Positions 24,467-33,233 of a stretch of 64,000 nt of DNA are shown here, in pieces. The translations under genes and the position numbers were made by a program. Within the stretch, counting starts at the first letter, position 1. Each line of letters begins with the position of its first letter. The stretch comes from DATDFB01 sp035276475 (GTDB taxonomy: Bacteria > Acidobacteriota > Thermoanaerobaculia > Gp7-AA8), in contig DATELQ010000162.1 of assembly GCA_035276475.1 (NCBI GenBank), forward strand, positions 1-64,000, in the 5' to 3' direction. The notes below the pieces were generated by a model, which searched no databases, had not been told where the DNA came from, and saw nothing but the letters and a program-made list of their open reading frames with translations.

Positions 24467-26551
24467 ATGCTCCGTCCCCGCTTCGCGCTCCTAGGGCTGT
24501 TGTTCGTGTCGCCGCTGTTCGCCGACGCCATCTCCACCGAATTTCCCGTCTCGGCTGCACTCTGGCAGGCCTCCGGCGCCACCGCGGAGATCGCCGTCGG
24601 AGCGACGCACACCTACGAGGCGATCCAGGTCGGCAACTTCCTCTTCGGCAGCCGGATCACGGCCGCCGGGATTCCCGACACGACGACGTGGCGCGCGTTC
24701 GGCTCCGGACACCTCATCGGCGTCGCCGCGATCGGCGACGACTTCTTCGTCCTCTCCGACACGAAAGCGCGCGACACGCTGACGTTCCACCGGGCCAGCG
24801 ACGGCAAAGAGGTGACGCTCCACATCCGCACGACGGACGAGCGCGGCGTCTTTCGCTCGGACGGCACGCATCTCTGGTACGTCTACAACCGCCTGCCGGC
24901 CGTCTACGGCGTCGTCCTCGACGCGAACCTCAACGTCACCGCACCGGAGTTTCTGGTCCGGCCGGTCGGCAGAGTGGTGTTCGACCGCGGAGCGGCGGCG
25001 CGGGGAACGCTCCTGACTCTCCTCGTCAGCTCGACCGCGCCCGATCCCAACGAGACGCTGAGCTACTGGTCGATCGACACCAGCGGTAAGTCGAAGACCA
25101 TCCCCTCGACGCCGGTGACTCGCGCACCGTTCGTCAGTAACGGCACCGACATTCTCTTTGCCCTCAGCGGCAATTCCACCGCCTCGGGCGCCTGGGCGCT
25201 GCATTCCTCCGTCGAGCTCGCGCCGGTCGGCGACATCACCACGATCGTCACGGGCGACTTGCAGCACACCGTCGACTCCGTGCTCGCCGCGCCCGGCGGC
25301 AGCGACTACTACATCGGCTGGCGCGAGGTCAGCGGCACCGACACCGCCATCTACGTGCAGCGCTTCGGCAGCACGACCAAGACGCGCATCGCCGCCGGAA
25401 CGTCGCTCACCTTCACCGGCATGACCGGAGGGCCGGCCGGCGCGCTGGCGCATTGGACGGACCGCGGTGGAAACGCGTTTGCGCGGCGCGTCGACGCCGA
25501 CGACGTGCCGCATCCGAAGGTCTTCCTCCCGCCGCAGCAGGTCCTGCCGTCGATCGCCAGCGACGGCGTCACGTCGATGGTGGCGTGGAACGAGAACGAG
25601 CTCCGCGCCGGCCGCATCGCTCGCGACGGCACGCTCCTCGACGGTGCCGGCATCGTCGTGTGGCCATCGCCCATTCATCCCGTCGGCGCGCCGCAGATCG
25701 TCTTCGACGGAGGCCGCTATGTGGTCTTCTGGATCGCCGACGGCTCGCTGATGGCGCGCCGGATCGAGCGCGACGGCCGCTTCGGCGGCGATCCGTTCGT
25801 CGTCGTTCCGAACGCGACGAACTTCGCCGTCGCCTGGGATGGGACGCGCTATCGCCTGGCCTGGCGCTTCTATGACACGACCCAGTTCGGATGGATGGAC
25901 ACCGCCGGCAACCTCTTCGTCGGACCGTTTCCGGTCAATGTGAGCGACATGACCGTGGGCGCGATCTCAGGCGGCCCGCGCATCGTCGCCGTCGGCGCGG
26001 ACAGCCGGGGCGTCGTCGTTCACTTCGTCGAGCAGAACATCACCGTCCCGATCATCGGCGCTCCGGGATGGTTCTTCCATTCGTTCCACGTCGTCTCGAA
26101 CGGTAAGGACTACGTGATGACGTGGACGAAGTCGCTCTACACGCTGGCGCAGCAGCAGATGCCGAACGAGATGTGGGGGGCGCGGTTCGATGCCCAGGGG
26201 CAGCTCATCGGCACACCGCTGCTCCTCGGCGCGGTGATGTCGACTGCGCCCGTGGCGGCCGGCGAGGCCGTGCCGCTCTTCGACGGCAAGCGCTATCGCA
26301 TCGTCTACACGGCCTTCCAGCTCGGCGAGGCGCTGCTCAACGACGACGCCTTCACCTGCCGCTGCTACGAGCACACCGAGGTGCCGTTCGATGCCACGTC
26401 GACGAGAACGCTCGCTGCGGCGATCACCAACGAGGGCGCCGTATTCGCGTACGACCGCACGTTCACGCCGCCCTCGGACGTGTCGCACACCCAGGTCTTC
26501 GTCGGCTTCACGCGCGTTCCGGCACCACCTCGGCGGCGCGCCACGAAGTGA
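24467..26551 (+). CDS. Secreted propeller-like protein, paralogue C (tandem duplicate)
   Basis: 694 residues, signal peptide MLRPRFALLGLLFVSPLFA, near-identical to paralogue B's. Blade motifs align throughout (YYIGWREVSG, IASDGVTSMVAWNENELRAG, YVMTWTKS) and the tail is again PPRRRATK. About 50 bases before the ATG also match the sequence before paralogue B, which there encodes the Coq7-like C-terminus. The duplication unit therefore began inside that gene. It converges on plsX with no gap (stops abut at 26551/26552). Function unknown. Confidence 0.82.
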   Translation: MLRPRFALLGLLFVSPLFADAISTEFPVSAALWQASGATAEIAVGATHTYEAIQVGNFLFGSRITAAGIPDTTTWRAFGSGHLIGVAAIGDDFFVLSDTKARDTLTFHRASDGKEVTLHIRTTDERGVFRSDGTHLWYVYNRLPAVYGVVLDANLNVTAPEFLVRPVGRVVFDRGAAARGTLLTLLVSSTAPDPNETLSYWSIDTSGKSKTIPSTPVTRAPFVSNGTDILFALSGNSTASGAWALHSSVELAPVGDITTIVTGDLQHTVDSVLAAPGGSDYYIGWREVSGTDTAIYVQRFGSTTKTRIAAGTSLTFTGMTGGPAGALAHWTDRGGNAFARRVDADDVPHPKVFLPPQQVLPSIASDGVTSMVAWNENELRAGRIARDGTLLDGAGIVVWPSPIHPVGAPQIVFDGGRYVVFWIADGSLMARRIERDGRFGGDPFVVVPNATNFAVAWDGTRYRLAWRFYDTTQFGWMDTAGNLFVGPFPVNVSDMTVGAISGGPRIVAVGADSRGVVVHFVEQNITVPIIGAPGWFFHSFHVVSNGKDYVMTWTKSLYTLAQQQMPNEMWGARFDAQGQLIGTPLLLGAVMSTAPVAAGEAVPLFDGKRYRIVYTAFQLGEALLNDDAFTCRCYEHTEVPFDATSTRTLAAAITNEGAVFAYDRTFTPPSDVSHTQVFVGFTRVPAPPRRRATK

Positions 26552-27595
26552 TTACACGCCCGCAAGCACGCGCGACTGATGCTCGCGCGAGTGCAGATCG
26601 CTGATCCGCTCCTGGATCTTCTCGTCGATGCGGTTCATGGCGAAGCTGCGGGCTACGCGCACGGCATTCTTGATCGCCTTCGCGTTCGAGCGGCCGTGGC
26701 AGACGATGCAGCCGCCTTTCACGCCGAGGAGCGGGGCGCCGCCGTACTCCGAGTAGTCCATGCGCGCTTTGAGCTCGTCGAACGCGCTCCTGGCCAGGAG
26801 CCCGCCGAGCTTGCGCCGCCAGTTGCGCATCAGCTCATCGCGGATCGTGCGCGTGATCATCTCGCCCAAGGCCTCGGAGGCCTTGAGCACGACGTTGCCG
26901 ATGAAGCCGTCGCAGACCACCACGTCGGCGTTGCCGTTGTAGACGTCGCGTCCCTCGGCGTTGCCGATGAAGTTGAGGCCCGTCTCCTTCAGCACGCGGA
27001 AGACCTCTTTCGTCAGCTCGTTGCCCTTGCCTTCCTCTTCGCCGATCGACAAGAGGCCGACGCGCGGCGACTCGGTGCCGAACACCATCTGCGCGTAGAA
27101 GTGCCCCATGACGGCGAACTCGCGAAGGTGGTTCGGCTTGGCGTCGACGTTCGCGCCGACGTCGAGCAGCAGCGTGAATCCTTTGCTGTTCGGGACGATG
27201 GCGGCGAGCGCGGGGCGGCTGACACCCTCGATCATCCCCATCACCACGCGCGCCGAAGTCCACGTGGCGCCGGTGTTGCCGGCGGAGACGAACGCATCGG
27301 CGCGCCCCTCGGCCACGAGATTCGCGCAGACGCGCACCGAGGAGTTGCGCTTCCGCCGGATCGGGGCGATGGCCGTGTCGTCCATCTCCACGACCTCGCG
27401 TGCGTCGACGACCTCGATGTTCTTCGGCGTCGTCGCGGCCGCGGCGGCGAGCTCCTTGTGCACGACCTCTTCCTGGCCGACCAGCAGTATCTCGATCGGA
27501 TACTCCGCCGCGGCCAGGAGGGCGCCCCTGACGACCTCGGAAGGCGCGTGATCGCCACCCATGGCGTCGAGGGCGATGCGCACCACCCCGTTCAT
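26552..27595 (-). CDS. plsX: Phosphate acyltransferase PlsX
   Basis: 347 residues. IALDAMGGDHAP is the PlsX signature, and SAGNTGA and LDVGANVD also match. PlsX makes acyl-phosphate from acyl-ACP for the PlsY step of phosphatidic acid synthesis. The C-terminal ~30 residues (IDEKIQERISDLHSRE) are a helical extension. It is third in the conserved DUF177-rpmF-plsX order, with rpmF ending 4 bases upstream. fabD-fabG lie elsewhere, so the fab cluster is split in this genome. Confidence 0.96.
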   Translation of the reverse strand: MNGVVRIALDAMGGDHAPSEVVRGALLAAAEYPIEILLVGQEEVVHKELAAAAATTPKNIEVVDAREVVEMDDTAIAPIRRKRNSSVRVCANLVAEGRADAFVSAGNTGATWTSARVVMGMIEGVSRPALAAIVPNSKGFTLLLDVGANVDAKPNHLREFAVMGHFYAQMVFGTESPRVGLLSIGEEEGKGNELTKEVFRVLKETGLNFIGNAEGRDVYNGNADVVVCDGFIGNVVLKASEALGEMITRTIRDELMRNWRRKLGGLLARSAFDELKARMDYSEYGGAPLLGVKGGCIVCHGRSNAKAIKNAVRVARSFAMNRIDEKIQERISDLHSREHQSRVLAGV

Positions 27596-27599
27596 GTCG

Positions 27600-27782
27600 T
27601 TAGATTTCTTTGACGGAGATGACTTCGCGGCCTTTGTAGTACCCGCACTTCGGGCAAACCCGGTGCGGCAGCTTGGCCTCGTGGCACTGCGGGCACGTCG
27701 ACGTCGACTTCGCTTCGAGGAAGTCGTGCGCGCGGCGCGAGCGGGTGCGGGCCTTCGAATGGCGTCGTTTTGGATTTGGCAT
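27600..27782 (-). CDS. rpmF: 50S ribosomal protein L32
   Basis: 60 residues starting MPNPKRRHSKARTRSRRAHD, the L32 signature. CPQC...CPKC forms a zinc ribbon, so this is the zinc-binding (C+) version. ATG spans 27780-27782. A longer in-frame reading upstream was rejected because L32 begins here. It lies between DUF177 and plsX in the standard order. Confidence 0.97.
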   Translation of the reverse strand: MPNPKRRHSKARTRSRRAHDFLEAKSTSTCPQCHEAKLPHRVCPKCGYYKGREVISVKEI

Positions 27783-27793
27783 CGTTGAACTCC

Positions 27794-28360
27794 CTAGACG
27801 TTTTTCTTTTTCGCCAACTGCTCCCGGATGTCCTGCAGCGCGCCCCAGCGCTCGTCGACGACCGAGCTCTGGCACGAGCACGTCTCCCGGTTCCGATTCG
27901 CGCCGCACTGTGCGCAGAGGCCGAGACAGCTCTCGTCGCACAACGGCTTCATCGGAATCGAGAGCTGAATCTGCTCCGCCGCAAGCTGCTTCAGCGGAAC
28001 CGTCCGCTCCGAGTAAAACTCCACGTCGAGCTCGTCCGGGCCGACCTCGATGTCCTCATTCTCTTCGGATGCTTCAGGACGAGGCGCGAATGTTAGATGA
28101 AACGCACTCGTGTTCGCAAACGGGTACGGCTCCAGGCAGCGCGCGCACTGGAAGTCGGCGGTGAACTGGACCGAGCCGTCGACTTTGTACGTCCCCGCGG
28201 CGTCGCCTTTTTCAGCCTGCGCATCGATGGTGACGGGGCCGACGCCGGCCACCTCGTCGCGCGCGAGCTCCGCGGGGGGAAGCTCGAACGTGGCGTGGTA
28301 GGACTGCGGTCCGTTCTCGTCGATGTCATCGAAATCGATGACGGTGCGGGAATCCTGCAT
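27794..28360 (-). CDS. DUF177/YceD family protein
   Basis: 188 residues. The central CARCLEPY motif and C-terminal LCAQCGANRN Cys pair are the two CxxC-type elements of YceD (DUF177) proteins, and GLCAQCG is nearly invariant in the family. YceD genes are almost always next to rpmF, and homologues have been linked to 23S rRNA accumulation. ATG 28358-28360. The gene starts the DUF177-rpmF-plsX operon; the 51-base spacer upstream is relatively AT-rich and likely holds the promoter. Confidence 0.9.
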   Translation of the reverse strand: MQDSRTVIDFDDIDENGPQSYHATFELPPAELARDEVAGVGPVTIDAQAEKGDAAGTYKVDGSVQFTADFQCARCLEPYPFANTSAFHLTFAPRPEASEENEDIEVGPDELDVEFYSERTVPLKQLAAEQIQLSIPMKPLCDESCLGLCAQCGANRNRETCSCQSSVVDERWGALQDIREQLAKKKNV

Positions 28361-28411
28361 GACAGCCTCGGCCCAAACCTTGGTGCCTCTAAATCTATTT
28401 CGGCGCTCCTG

Positions 28412-29656
28412 TTAGTCGCGCCGCTGGGCCCCGCCACGTTCCGTGGCGGGTCCGAACGATCCTGCAATTTCGACGCTCAGCTGCTCCGCGGCGCCGTCGG
28501 TGGAGTCGACGACGTCGATCGCGCTGGCGCGCCCGAGAGCGGAGAACCAGCGGTCGGCGTCCTTCACGCCGCGGGAGATGCGGGGCGTGGCGATGCGGAG
28601 ACCGAGGTTGTCGTTGAGCTGGCTGAGGATCGGGAGAAGCTTGGCCGGATCCGCGCGCACCGCCCAGCGCGCCGAGGGGAGGGGACGAGGCGCGAACGTA
28701 TCCTTTAGATATAGGTCGAGCGAGCGGTCGAAGGAGAGAAGGAGCTGGCCGTCGCGCTCGGCGGTGCGGACCTGGTAGCCGAGGGCCTCGCCCTGGCGGG
28801 CCAGATCGACGAAATTCTGGAACTCGGCGCGGCGCTCGGCCGGGACGGCGATGACACCGACCGGGCGCGGTAGGAGCTTCCCGACTTCGACGTCGTAGAG
28901 CGCCAGCGCGCCGCCGCCGCTCATGAGTGCTGCGACTTTGACGCCGCCGAGGAGGCGGTTCAGGTCTTCGACGAGGCGAGGCGGCTCGCGGAAGGTGGCG
29001 GCGAGCATGGCTGACTTAGGGAAACTCGCATTGAGCGGCGACGACGGCGGATCGGTGCTCTCGGCGCGCGAGACGATGGTGATCTTGTCCGGCTCGACGG
29101 CGATGGAGCTGACGGCGGGCCGCGCGATGGGCGGAAACGCGCCGCGCCCCGAGGCGCGCTGGACGACGAGGGCGTCGCCGGCGGGCAGCTTCGCGGCGAG
29201 CGCCTCGATGCGCTGCAGCTCCTCCGCCGCGATGGCCTCCTCGGCCGGCGCATTGATCAGCACCGTCTCGCCGAAGAGGAGCGAATAGACGCGCACGAGG
29301 AACGCGCGCACCGGATCGAGGCGGAGGTAGTAGCGCGTCGCGCCGTTCGCGCGCCACGCCAGGAGGTCGGCGCCGCCGATCATCCACGGCTCCGGCAGTT
29401 TCTGCTCCGCCGTCCACGACGCGACGACGTCGCGCGTGATCGGGTTGCCGCGGAGCTTGGCGTCGAGCGCTGCGGCCGTCGGGACGAGCGCGAAGGCCTC
29501 GGCCGACGCCGGCACGTGCGCGAGCATCTCGTGATCGGCGCCACGGATCGGAAAGGCGACGCCGCGCGAGCGATCGGGCGTCGTGACGCGGAGGTAGATC
29601 GCGGCGGCGCCGATGAGCGCCGCGAGGACGAGGAGGATGAGGAGAAGCTTTTTCAC
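28412..29656 (-). CDS. Membrane-anchored hypothetical protein, 414 aa
   Basis: The N-terminus MKKLLLILLVLAALIGAAAIYL is one TM/signal-anchor with no clear cleavage site. The rest is periplasmic mixed alpha/beta; HVPASAEAFALVPTAAALDAK resembles the opening of DUF3352-type proteins (substrate-independent, two similar halves), but the match is by eye. No catalytic motif was found. It diverges from the glycosyltransferase cluster with a 17-base gap. It could belong to envelope maintenance; that is inference. Confidence 0.72.
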   Translation of the reverse strand: MKKLLLILLVLAALIGAAAIYLRVTTPDRSRGVAFPIRGADHEMLAHVPASAEAFALVPTAAALDAKLRGNPITRDVVASWTAEQKLPEPWMIGGADLLAWRANGATRYYLRLDPVRAFLVRVYSLLFGETVLINAPAEEAIAAEELQRIEALAAKLPAGDALVVQRASGRGAFPPIARPAVSSIAVEPDKITIVSRAESTDPPSSPLNASFPKSAMLAATFREPPRLVEDLNRLLGGVKVAALMSGGGALALYDVEVGKLLPRPVGVIAVPAERRAEFQNFVDLARQGEALGYQVRTAERDGQLLLSFDRSLDLYLKDTFAPRPLPSARWAVRADPAKLLPILSQLNDNLGLRIATPRISRGVKDADRWFSALGRASAIDVVDSTDGAAEQLSVEIAGSFGPATERGGAQRRD

Positions 29657-29658
29657 GC

Positions 29659-29664
29659 TACGAT
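29659..29664 (+). promoter_or_regulatory. Putative -10 box (TACGAT) for the glycosyltransferase cluster
   Basis: TACGAT ends 9 bases before GTG 29674, with no Shine-Dalgarno. It overlaps the 5' end of the divergent gene, so its -35 would lie inside that coding sequence. Confidence 0.35.
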
Positions 29665-29673
29665 CCGCGCGCC

Positions 29674-30855
29674 GTGTTGCGCGTCATTCTTCACACTCTG
29701 GGCCACGCCGCCTCCGAGGCGCTGCGCCGCCTCCGCGACGCCGCGCTCCGCCGCGAGCGACCGCTGCGCATCGGCGTCGACATCCGGCCGTTTTACGAGC
29801 CGCTCACCGGCGTGGGCTGGTATCTCTATCACCTGCTGCACGAAATCGCGAAGCACGACGGCGTGGAGCTCTGGCTCTTCGGCGACGCCCGCGTGACGGA
29901 CGAAGGGCCGCGCCTCCACGCCGACGTGCCGTCGAACGCGCACCTCTGCTGGTTCGACCTCCGCGGCTACCCGAAGTCGCGCCTTCTCCGCCCGCTCACC
30001 GCGGCGGCGTACGTGGTGTGGATGAAGCTCGTCAATCCGGACGTGATGTTCGGCGCGAACTACTTTCTCCCCCGTCTCCTCGGCGCGATCGCCCGCCGCC
30101 GCGTGATCACGATCCACGACCTGACGTACAAGCGCTTCCCCGAGCTGCTGCAGAAGGAGACGCTCCAGAATCTCGAGCATCACATGAAGCGCGAGATCGC
30201 GCACGCCGACGCGGTGATCTGCGTCTCGGAGTCGACGCGCCGCGACGTGCTGCAGTTCTACGAGGCGGATCCACGGCGGATCGTGGCCATCCGCTCGGGG
30301 CTCACCGTGCACGCGGAAACGACTCCGGTCGATCTCCCAAAGCGCTACATTCTCTTCGTCTCCACGATTGAGCCGCGCAAGAACCTTCCGGTGCTTCTCG
30401 ATGCCTTCCAGCAGATCGACTACGACGGCGCGCTCGTCGTCGTCGGCAAGGTCGGCTGGAAGGCGGAGTCGATCGCGCCGCGCCTCCGCGAACGCAACGT
30501 CATCCACCTCGACTATCTCGACCCCGCGCGCCTCGCCTACGTCTACGAGCACGCGGAGCTCTTCGTCTTCCCCTCGATCTACGAAGGCTTCGGCTTTCCC
30601 TTGGGCGAGGCGATGGCGCACGGCGTTCCCGCGATCGCCGCGCGCTCGTCGTCGCTGCCGGAGATCGGCGGCAACGCCGCGCTCTACTTCGCCCCGCACG
30701 ACACGCGCGAGCTCGCGCAGCTCATGCAGCGCGTGCTCGGCGACCCCGCACTGCGCGAAGAGCTCGTGGCGCGCGGACGCAAACGCGCGGCGGAATTGCG
30801 ATGGGAGACGGCTGCGTCGCGTACATTAGAGGTCCTGAGGCAAGCGGCATCGTGA
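29674..30855 (+). CDS. GT4 family glycosyltransferase (1 of 3)
   Basis: 393 residues, starting GTG. The N-terminal Rossmann half shows IGVDIRPFYEPLTGVGWYL, and the C-terminal half opens with ILFVSTIEPRKN and carries the nucleotide-sugar motif SIYEGFGFPLGEAMAHG (E-x7-E of GT-B retaining enzymes). The sequence before residue ~30 is Arg-rich. It transfers a hexose or similar from a nucleotide sugar; donor and acceptor are unknown. It overlaps the next gene by 4 bases. Confidence 0.9.
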   Translation: MLRVILHTLGHAASEALRRLRDAALRRERPLRIGVDIRPFYEPLTGVGWYLYHLLHEIAKHDGVELWLFGDARVTDEGPRLHADVPSNAHLCWFDLRGYPKSRLLRPLTAAAYVVWMKLVNPDVMFGANYFLPRLLGAIARRRVITIHDLTYKRFPELLQKETLQNLEHHMKREIAHADAVICVSESTRRDVLQFYEADPRRIVAIRSGLTVHAETTPVDLPKRYILFVSTIEPRKNLPVLLDAFQQIDYDGALVVVGKVGWKAESIAPRLRERNVIHLDYLDPARLAYVYEHAELFVFPSIYEGFGFPLGEAMAHGVPAIAARSSSLPEIGGNAALYFAPHDTRELAQLMQRVLGDPALREELVARGRKRAAELRWETAASRTLEVLRQAAS

Positions 30856-31847
30856 ACGTGACCATCGACGCCCGAGCGCTCGTCGGCAACCGGACGGGCA
30901 TCGGCGTACACACCGCGGAGATCGCCCGGCGGCTCGGCGTCGATCCCCCGCCGCTTCTCGCCTCGCACGCGGAGATCGCCGACAAGTCGGGACTCGAGGC
31001 ATGCCGCTTCCGCGTCGACGCCATGCCGCTCGGCGCGGTGTGGCAACAGCTCGTCCTCCCCCGCCTCGGCGGCGACGTGGTGTGGGGGCCGCACGGAACG
31101 CTCCCGGTCGCGACGCGCGTGCCGGGGGTGGTGACGCTGCACGACTTCACGTCGCTCACGGCGCCGAGGCGGCACAAGCTGAAGACGATCGCGTCGTTCA
31201 ATCTCTTCATCGGGCGCAGCCTGGAGAAAGCCGCGCGCGTCGCCGCGGTGTCGCGCGCGACGGCGGACGAGGCGATGCGCTGGTTCGGCGTGCCGGCGTC
31301 GAAGATCGCGCTCGTGCCGAATGGTGTGGATGAGTTCTTCTCGCCCGGCGGCGAGGAAGAGGACTACATCCTCTTCGCCGGGACGCTCGAGCCGCGGAAG
31401 GGGATCGACGATCTCGTCGCGGTGTATGAGTCGTTGCCGCAGCCGCGGCCGCGGCTGGTAATCGCCGGGGATCGCGGCTGGAAAACGAACTTCGAAACGA
31501 TCGGATATGTGACTCGCGACCAACTCCGCGACCTCTACCGCCGCGCCAAGATCTTCGTCTACCCCTCGCGCGCCGAGGGGTTCGGCATCCCGCCGCTGGA
31601 GGCGATGGCCTGCGGTGCGCCGGTGGTAGCGACGCGCGTCGGGGCGATCCCGGAGTTCGCGGGCGACGCAGCGCTGCTCGTCGATCCCGGCGACCGCGAC
31701 GGGTTGCGCGACGCCATTGCGCGCCTGCTTCGCGACCCGGTGCTGCGCCGCGAGCTGCGCGCGCGCGGGCCGGAGCGGGCGAAGCGCTACCGATGGGAAA
31801 CGAGCGCGGCGACGATGACACAGCTCCTCGAGGACGCGGTGCGATGA
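30852..31847 (+). CDS. GT4 family glycosyltransferase (2 of 3)
   Basis: 331 residues from GTG 30852 (VNVTIDARALVGNRTGIGVH), chosen because GTGA overlaps the upstream stop and glycosyltransferase homology starts here. ILFAGTLEPRKG opens domain 2 and RAEGFGIPPLEAMACG is the E-x7-E donor site. It is shorter than gene 1 by ~60 residues. Nested starts imply fixed-ratio synthesis of the three enzymes, presumably acting in sequence on one glycan. Confidence 0.9.
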   Translation: MNVTIDARALVGNRTGIGVHTAEIARRLGVDPPPLLASHAEIADKSGLEACRFRVDAMPLGAVWQQLVLPRLGGDVVWGPHGTLPVATRVPGVVTLHDFTSLTAPRRHKLKTIASFNLFIGRSLEKAARVAAVSRATADEAMRWFGVPASKIALVPNGVDEFFSPGGEEEDYILFAGTLEPRKGIDDLVAVYESLPQPRPRLVIAGDRGWKTNFETIGYVTRDQLRDLYRRAKIFVYPSRAEGFGIPPLEAMACGAPVVATRVGAIPEFAGDAALLVDPGDRDGLRDAIARLLRDPVLRRELRARGPERAKRYRWETSAATMTQLLEDAVR

Positions 31848-32800
31848 GGATCGGCATCGACGCCCGAAAGATTGCCGATTACGGCATCGGCACCTACATC
31901 CGCGGCCTCCTCGGCGCCCTCGCCGCGACGGGCGACGACGAGATCGTCGCCTTCGCGCCCGACGGAACGACGCTCCCGGACGGCGTTGCACACGTCGCCG
32001 TCGACGCGCCGCACTACTCGCTCCGCGAGCTCATCGCCGTCGGCAGCGCCGCCGACCGCGCCCACCTCGACCTCTTCCACGCGCCGCACTACGTCGTCCC
32101 CTTCACGAGCGTCCCGGCCGTCGTCACCATCCACGACCTCATCCACCTCACCCACCCACCCCGCAACCCGCTCGCGCCGTTCTACGCGCGCGTCATGCTC
32201 GGCCGCGCCGTGCGGAAGGCGCGGCGCGTGCTGACGGTGAGCGAAGCGTCGAAGCGCGCCATCGTGGAGACGCTGCTCGTCGCGCCGGACCAGGTCGTGG
32301 TCACGCCGAATGGCGTCGACGAGCGTTTTTTCGGCGGGAGTCGTGAGAACGGCGACTACTTTCTCTTCGTCGGCAACGACAAGCCCCACAAAAACCTCCG
32401 CGTCGCCCGCGAAGCGGCGGAGCGCGCGAACGTCCGCCTCGTCGTCGCCGGCTCCGAGAACTTCGTGAGCGACGACGAGCTCGCGGCGCTCTACCGCGGC
32501 GCGATCGCGCTCGTCATCCCCAGCGCAGAAGAAGGATTTGGACTTCCGGCCGCGGAAGCGATGGCCTGCGGCACGCCGGTCATCACCTCGCGCGCGGCGG
32601 CGCTCGTCGAAATCACGGGCGACGCCGCGCTGCACGTCGACGCGGAGCCGCGCGCGCTCGCCGATGCCATGCAGCGCTTGCGCGACGACGATGCGTTGCG
32701 TGCGGCGATGTCGAATCGCGGCCGCGAGCGCGCGCGATCGATGACGTGGATGCGCTGCGCGGAGCTCACGCGCGCCGCGTATCGCACCGCCGTCGCGTGA
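31844..32800 (+). CDS. GT4 family glycosyltransferase (3 of 3)
   Basis: 318 residues from ATG 31844, overlapping the previous stop (ATGA). MRIGIDARKIADYGIGTYIRGL is the N-terminal nucleotide-binding start, FLFVGNDKPHKN begins domain 2, and AEEGFGLPAAEAMACG is the donor motif. The three genes are similar enough to be ancient tandem duplicates (all share an IDAR-like start and a WETA/MTW-type end). After it comes the AT-rich intergenic region at 32801-33052. Confidence 0.9.
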   Translation: MRIGIDARKIADYGIGTYIRGLLGALAATGDDEIVAFAPDGTTLPDGVAHVAVDAPHYSLRELIAVGSAADRAHLDLFHAPHYVVPFTSVPAVVTIHDLIHLTHPPRNPLAPFYARVMLGRAVRKARRVLTVSEASKRAIVETLLVAPDQVVVTPNGVDERFFGGSRENGDYFLFVGNDKPHKNLRVAREAAERANVRLVVAGSENFVSDDELAALYRGAIALVIPSAEEGFGLPAAEAMACGTPVITSRAAALVEITGDAALHVDAEPRALADAMQRLRDDDALRAAMSNRGRERARSMTWMRCAELTRAAYRTAVA

Positions 32801-32850
32801 AACTCGCGTGGAACACGCTCTCCAAATTTCATCTTTTTAAAGAAGAATGC

Positions 32851-32879
32851 TTGACAATGTGTTTTATCAATAGCATATT
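32851..32879 (+). promoter_or_regulatory. Sigma70-type promoter of the Lys-rich micro-peptide unit
   Basis: A perfect TTGACA (32851-32856), a 17-base spacer and CATATT (32874-32879) sit in the most AT-rich stretch of the window. Expected transcript start is near 32886, giving a ~165-base leader before the peptide at 33053. The 32801-33052 interval contains no other convincing gene; a 46-codon frame (ATG 32897 to TGA 33037) in the leader has no Shine-Dalgarno and was not called. A CGGG-AGGT-CCCG hairpin lies near 33015-33030. Confidence 0.75.
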
Positions 32880-33052
32880 TACGTGCAGTAAAAACGATGA
32901 TCGCCAGATACCTGATTAAAACTTCGGTTGATGTTGAAGGTCGTCGTCACCCCTTTCTCAAATCTGATCTCAAGTTGCCGGAGCGATCCGACATGTCTTG
33001 CCAAGTAAGCGCGACCGGGAGGTCCCGTACGGCATGAAAGGTGGTGAGTTGA

Positions 33053-33121
33053 ATGGCAGCCAAGAAGGGCGGTAAGGCTTCGAAGAAGGGCGGCAGCAAG
33101 AAGTCCTCGAAGAAGAAATAA
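33053..33121 (+). CDS. 22-residue Lys/Gly/Ser-rich micro-peptide
   Basis: MAAKKGGKASKKGGS then KKSSKKK and TAA; half of the residues are Lys. AAGGTGGTGA lies 6-15 bases before the ATG as a Shine-Dalgarno. It has its own strong promoter and is followed 30 bases later by an intrinsic terminator, so it is an independent and probably abundant transcript. Composition resembles histone H1-like tails, suggesting nucleic-acid binding; that is inference. A similar Lys/Ser run heads the metallopeptidase at 13330. It has no hydrophobic segment. Confidence 0.72.
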   Translation: MAAKKGGKASKKGGSKKSSKKK

Positions 33122-33151
33122 TCACCATCATCGACTTTTGGGGAGTCGTAC

Positions 33152-33184
33152 GAGGGGGCCGGCAACGGCCCCCTCGGTTTTTTT
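33152..33184 (+). terminator. Strong intrinsic terminator
   Basis: A 10-bp GC-rich stem (GAGGGGGCCG, 33152-33161, with CGGCCCCCTC, 33166-33175) is closed by a GCAA tetraloop, followed by GG and seven T residues (33178-33184). It is the clearest Rho-independent terminator in the window and closes the micro-peptide transcript. Confidence 0.93.
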
Positions 33185-33233
33185 GTTTAACTTTTCGCCT
33201 CGCCGTACGTTTTAGGCCGTTGGAGGTATCCAC

